DNA of 64,000 bases from Bacillus sp. ISL-18 (GTDB lineage: Bacteria; Bacillota; Bacilli; Bacillales; Cytobacillaceae), in the NCBI RefSeq assembly GCF_018613415.1, contig NZ_JAGGQG010000012.1, positions 1 through 64,000 of the forward strand, read 5' to 3'. Positions 60,072 through 64,000 of the stretch are shown here, in pieces. Both the position numbers and the translations under genes were made by a program. A model generated the notes under the pieces. It saw nothing but the letters and a program-made list of their open reading frames with translations, ran no database searches and was not told the DNA's origin. The number at the start of each line of letters is the position of its first letter. The first letter of the stretch is position 1.

Positions 60072-62000
60072 TTATTTCCCCTTCAACCATTCCCCTAACC
60101 CATCAATCTTCTTCCACAAATGCAAATGCATATCCGCATAAACAATCGCTTCATTCTCATCCCCAAATCCGAAATAATCAGGAGGATAAGCAGGCAGTCT
60201 TTTTTTACCGGTTAAATAGGGAATCACATACTTATTTTCCTTTTTGGCACCCTTCAAAAGCATTCCGGCTTTAGCCGAAAAACCATGTTCAGATAACTCC
60301 AATAAAAGCCGGTTATAGAAGAATTGGGCAGTGGGCTCCTCATATTGTTCCAGAATCGCATGAGCCTTTGTTAAGTCTCCCATATCCATATAAGCAACAA
60401 ACAAGGAGTAACGGACACCTTGGTTATCCATTGGATTTAATTCAAGCAACTCTTCATATTGCCGAGCCGCCTGGTCTATTTTTCCCAAAAGCGAAAGGGC
60501 TTCGGCATAATGAAGTTTGGCGCGCATGAAAGGTCTTGTTTCGACCAATCCCCAAAAATAACCCTTGTTTTCTTTGAAAAAGTCCTTGCCCAGGTCTTGT
60601 TCACCCGCTTGGATCCCTTTTTCATATAATAGAATCGCTTCTTCTAGGCTCTTTGTTTTTTCAGCAAGAATGACGTAGGCATCGACACAGTTCGGATTGA
60701 TGTTTAATGCTTCCTCTGCAAATTTATAACGCTGCTTCCCGTCTGTTTGCAAGGCGTCATAAATCAAGTTTCGAGCCCGCTCTTCATCACGCTTGGAAAT
60801 CTTTCGTACGGTGGTTTTCTTCGCAGCTCGATCCGACCCAGTTGGAAAGTTTGTCACATTAGGCCCGGCTGCAGTGTTCGACCCTTTATTCTTAGGAAAC
60901 TCAATAACAGGTGCTAGTTGAGCCTTAGGGAGTACAAAAGTATCCTCCTTACCCAGATTGTCCAACCCGAAAAACTCGCCAATATCTTCCTCTAACTCGA
61001 ACTCCAATTCTGACACAACCGAGGAAATACTGCGGGCAGAAACACCGTATTGCTGAGCCAGATCCTTTTGCGTCACGGTTTGGTCCAATGGAGTGAGCGT
61101 GGACACTAAGTAATGAAGGGCGGCTACATATATATTGGGATTTTGGATTCGCTTTTGTTTCTTTTTGCAGAAAGAATACCAAAGAATCAGACCCATATCT
61201 AAGACGGGAGGGGGCAGCTGCATTTCAAGCTGCTTTTTAAAAAGATCAGCTACTTCCTTGTAAATAGGAGCAGGCCAATCAATCTCGTCTATGTCCATTA
61301 AACCACCTGCCATCGGGAGCTCACTTACAACGTCTACAAAGAAGTCGGTCAAATATTCCTGTGGTGAATCATAATCGGCATCAAGACTGCTGTCCTCAAT
61401 ATAGGAAATAGCAAGGTCTGGGTTGAGGTCTGGCAGTTCTAATGGACCCGGGAAGAAGACATATTGTTGTTCAAATGGAAGCAAGATTCCAACCATAAAT
61501 GATCCTTCATCCACTTGAAGGGGCTCGGTTAGATTAATCGCTTCAAGATGTTCCGAAGTAAAACCATCTTTAATTGTCAGCTTGTTTTCATCTATAGCGA
61601 TTACAGTGCCGGCAATGGTTCTGGCATTTGTCCAGGTTTGTAAAATATGCTTTAATTTAGGCCGCTTTATTTTTCCCGCTTCGACCTGAATGAATTTTTT
61701 CATGATTGTTTCACCATCATCCAACCCTTCAAACAGGGAGAACCAAATGGAGTGAATCATTTCATAGAATTCCTGCTCCTCGTTATCCATGATTTCGAGA
61801 TTTGCTTCTACTACTTCAAAGTCTTCCGCCATTTCATGACCAAAGTGATAGTAAGCGAAATGGAGGAATTGTTTCTGTAGTTCATCTATTTCCTGTTCAA
61901 GGACCTCGGTGATGGAAATGGCATCAGTTGCTCCGCAGCACTTTTTATACTTTTTTCCACTTCCGCAAGGACAAGGTTCATTACGGTTTATTTTCTCCAT
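60072..62000 (-). CDS. SEC-C and TPR-domain protein (642 aa)
   Basis: The N-terminus is a SEC-C zinc motif ([18 protein letters not shown], residues ~6-22), the same type as the SecA tail. A long mixed region follows, with a helix-turn-helix-like segment at about 308-345 (VTQKDLAQQYGVSARSISSV), then a C-terminal set of TPR repeats (about 410-580: RYKFAEEALNINPNCVDAYV, AKLHYAEALSLLGKIDQAA, NQGVRYSLFVAYMDMGDLTKA). No signal peptide. SEC-C modules often bind ribosomes or act as metal-dependent protein-binding tags. The role is not known to me. The ATG follows AAAGGAGCAAAGG. It is transcribed toward the cytochrome island and ends between two terminators. Confidence 0.8.
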   Translation of the reverse strand: MEKINRNEPCPCGSGKKYKKCCGATDAISITEVLEQEIDELQKQFLHFAYYHFGHEMAEDFEVVEANLEIMDNEEQEFYEMIHSIWFSLFEGLDDGETIMKKFIQVEAGKIKRPKLKHILQTWTNARTIAGTVIAIDENKLTIKDGFTSEHLEAINLTEPLQVDEGSFMVGILLPFEQQYVFFPGPLELPDLNPDLAISYIEDSSLDADYDSPQEYLTDFFVDVVSELPMAGGLMDIDEIDWPAPIYKEVADLFKKQLEMQLPPPVLDMGLILWYSFCKKKQKRIQNPNIYVAALHYLVSTLTPLDQTVTQKDLAQQYGVSARSISSVVSELEFELEEDIGEFFGLDNLGKEDTFVLPKAQLAPVIEFPKNKGSNTAAGPNVTNFPTGSDRAAKKTTVRKISKRDEERARNLIYDALQTDGKQRYKFAEEALNINPNCVDAYVILAEKTKSLEEAILLYEKGIQAGEQDLGKDFFKENKGYFWGLVETRPFMRAKLHYAEALSLLGKIDQAARQYEELLELNPMDNQGVRYSLFVAYMDMGDLTKAHAILEQYEEPTAQFFYNRLLLELSEHGFSAKAGMLLKGAKKENKYVIPYLTGKKRLPAYPPDYFGFGDENEAIVYADMHLHLWKKIDGLGEWLKGK

Positions 62001-62298
62001 TCCTTTGCTCCTTTTCTTTAGCTTCGCTCGTTCTGTTCCAACTGCTTATGTATAAATTTGGATGATAACCCTCGTTTACTCTTATCTAATAGTACCATCT
62101 TTGACACTTCGAAATATATAAATACTAAGGATATTTAATGGATTTTTCCCGATTTATCTTAGCGGATGTATGGGGATGATTTTAAAAAAATACGATCTAA
62201 ATCGTCTAATTTTGAATTTAATCCGGTTCTCACGCTATAATGGATAGGGACTAACTAATTCAAAAAGCAATGATTAATTTTTTTTAGAGGTGAAGAAA

Positions 62299-63400
62299 AT
62301 GGAATTAGCAGAAATTCGGAATGAACTTGAAAAAACAGCTAAGACATTAGCGGACTTTAGGGGGTCTCTTTGACCTTGAAAATAAAGAAGCCAGAATCGC
62401 AGAGCTAGATGATGAAATGCTTCATCCTGACTTTTGGAATGACCAAGAGAAGGCGCAGGCCGTGATCAGCGAAGCGAATGGTTTAAAAGATCAAGTGAAT
62501 GAGTTCATGGAGTTAAATGACTCCTATGAGAATCTCGAGCTGACATATGAACTTGTAAAAGAAGAAAATGATGAAGAATTAAGGGCTGAACTTGAAGAAG
62601 AGTTGGAACAACTAACCTCTCGTTTAAGCCAATTTGAGCTCCAGCTTCTTTTGAGTGAGGAATATGATAAAAATAATGCCATCCTCGAGCTCCACCCAGG
62701 TGCGGGCGGGACAGAATCACAGGATTGGGGTTCGATGCTGCTTCGGATGTATACTCGCTGGGCGGAGAAGAAGGGTTTTAAGGTGGAAACGCTCGACTAT
62801 CTTCCTGGTGATGAGGCGGGCATAAAGAGTGTGACCTTGTCGATTAAAGGACATAATGCCTATGGTTACCTAAAAGCAGAAAAAGGGGTTCACCGCCTTG
62901 TGCGAATTTCGCCGTTTGATGCATCAGGCCGCCGTCATACTTCATTCGTATCCTGTGAAGTCATGCCTGAGTTTAATGAAGAAATTCAGGTCGAAATACG
63001 CACTGAGGATTTAAAAATTGATACGTACCGTGCTACTGGTGCAGGTGGACAGCATATCAATACAACCGATTCGGCAGTAAGGATTACCCACTTGCCAACG
63101 GGAGTGGTCGTGACCTGCCAATCGGAACGTTCACAAATTAAAAACCGTGAGTCAGCGATGAAAATGTTAAAAGCGAAGCTATATCAGCGGGAAATTGAGC
63201 GCCAGGAACAAGAGCTTTTGGAAATCCGTGGTGAACAAAAGGAAATTGGCTGGGGAAGTCAAATTCGTTCCTATGTCTTCCATCCTTATTCCATGGTAAA
63301 AGACCACCGGACGAGTACGGAAAGTGGAAATGTGCAGGCTGTTATGGACGGAGACTTAGATCAGTTTATTAATGCCTATCTGCGTTCAAGAATTTCATAA
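62299..63400 (+). CDS. prfB: Peptide chain release factor 2, with programmed +1 frameshift
   Basis: RF2 ends translation at UGA and UAA. The gene starts at ATG 62299 (after AGAGGTGAAGAAA). Translation of the first 24 codons runs into an in-frame TGA at 62371 within AGGGGGTCTCTTTGAC, the classical autoregulatory frameshift site with its internal Shine-Dalgarno. Skipping the T at 62371 continues the frame to 63400 (about 366 residues in all). The catalytic GGQ is in [16 protein letters not shown], and the stop-recognition [13 protein letters not shown] supplies the SPF motif of RF2. It is preceded by the SEC-C gene, not secA as in B. subtilis. Confidence 0.98.
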
Positions 63401-63405
63401 TCATC

Positions 63406-63445
63406 AAGCCTTTGCCGAGATGTTTCGGCAAAGGCTTTTCTTTTT
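63406..63445 (+). terminator. Terminator after prfB
   Basis: AGCCTTTGCCGA pairs with TTCGGCAAAGGCT, then TTTCTTTTT. Confidence 0.92.
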
Positions 63446-63601
63446 CATGAAACAATGAAGAAAGGTACATTCTAATGGAGAATGGAGAAACATCTTGTAA
63501 CACTTTATCACGTTAACTCAATGCCATTTACACCCCTATTTATCAAATGCTATACTCACTTTCGGTTCATTTATCTGGAAAGAAAATAGAGGAGAATTTG
63601 T

Positions 63602-64000
63602 ATGAATGTTTTAAGCAATTTAACACATAAGTATCCGAAATGGAGTATAACAGTTGATTACATTTACGTGTTAGTGGGAGCGGCAATTATTGCGTTAACT
63701 TTTAATGTGTTTTTACTGCCTAACCAAGTAGCTTCAGGAGGAGTCAGTGGGATTAGTACGATTTTTAAAGCTGTTTTTGGATGGGAACCGGCCTTTGTTC
63801 AATGGGCTTTTAATATCCCGTTATTTATTGCCGGTGTTATTTTTTTAGGAAAGCAATTCGGTGTCAAAACACTTGTTGGCACGATTTTTCTGCCGTTTGT
63901 CGTTTTTCTGACGAAACACTTAGAACCATGGACCCATGATGCCCTGCTAGCGGCGTTATTCGGGGGGATTGGCGTAGGCCTGGGGCTTGGGATTGTCTTC
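63602..64000 (+). CDS. YitT-family membrane protein, 5' part
   Basis: The ATG at 63602 follows AGAGGAGAATTTGT and the frame is open to the window edge (133 residues seen). The N-terminal hydrophilic stretch is followed by membrane helices and the conserved YitT pattern FLLPNQVASGGVSGISTIF, then AALFGGIGVGLGLGIV. YitT proteins (DUF161/DUF2179) are integral membrane proteins of unknown function. B. subtilis yvjA, a member of the family, also lies downstream of prfB. Confidence 0.88.
   Translation, partial: MNVLSNLTHKYPKWSITVDYIYVLVGAAIIALTFNVFLLPNQVASGGVSGISTIFKAVFGWEPAFVQWAFNIPLFIAGVIFLGKQFGVKTLVGTIFLPFVVFLTKHLEPWTHDALLAALFGGIGVGLGLGIVF

Overview
This window looks like a chromosomal segment of a low-GC, spore-forming member of the Bacillaceae (Bacillus/Neobacillus-like). 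The reasons are strong AGGAGG ribosome binding sites with frequent TTG and GTG starts, a CotF-type spore coat gene, and the Bacillus order degS-degU-degV-comFA-comFC ... hpf-secA-prfB-yitT. No species name can be given from the sequence alone.

Layout. (1) 1-66 is the 3' end of a 5S rRNA with its terminator. (2) 119-12012, minus strand, is a six-gene operon: a membrane von Willebrand A protein with an FHA-like tail, a 1.1 kb-residue tubulin/FtsZ-like GTPase, a large unknown protein, a small unknown protein, a zinc-ribbon TRAFAC-type GTPase and a GAP1-like protein. It resembles the GTPase-centred systems predicted by comparative genomics to act in biological conflict or signalling; its function is unproven. 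(3) 12190-16991 holds small membrane proteins, a CPBP protease, a GtrA protein and an amidase. (4) 17235-20558 is a large SH3-repeat glucosaminidase. (5) 20799-37269 is a cell-wall polysaccharide locus: flippase, tagD, CDP-glycerol transferase, LCP ligase, polymerase, three family-2 glycosyltransferases, rmlACBD for dTDP-rhamnose, and two tandem tagO-like genes. (6) 37361-46846 is yvyE, degSU, degV, a nested repeat array, a NERD protein, comFA, comFC, cotF-like and hpf. The comFB gene and the flagellar block that B. subtilis carries here are absent. (7) 46920-48400 is a broken DUF1028 gene and a 52-bp tandem array. (8) 48401-50911 is secA.

(9) 51436-59977, inserted between secA and prfB, is a multihaem cytochrome island. 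It encodes a 10-haem NapC/NirT-like membrane cytochrome, a 12-haem membrane cytochrome, a TPR protein, an NHL beta-propeller protein, a secreted 6-haem cytochrome and a secreted 8-haem cytochrome with Ig-like domains. That is 36 CXXCH motifs in about 8.5 kb. The simplest reading is an electron path from the membrane quinone pool through the thick cell wall to the outside. (10) 60072-64000 is a SEC-C/TPR protein, prfB with its programmed frameshift, and the start of a YitT-family gene.

The two loci most worth following up are the tubulin/GTPase/vWA operon and the cytochrome island. Two sets of non-coding repeats, a 177-bp unit built from 21-bp units and a 52-bp palindromic unit, are also unexplained. 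All calls come from reading the sequence; no database search was run.
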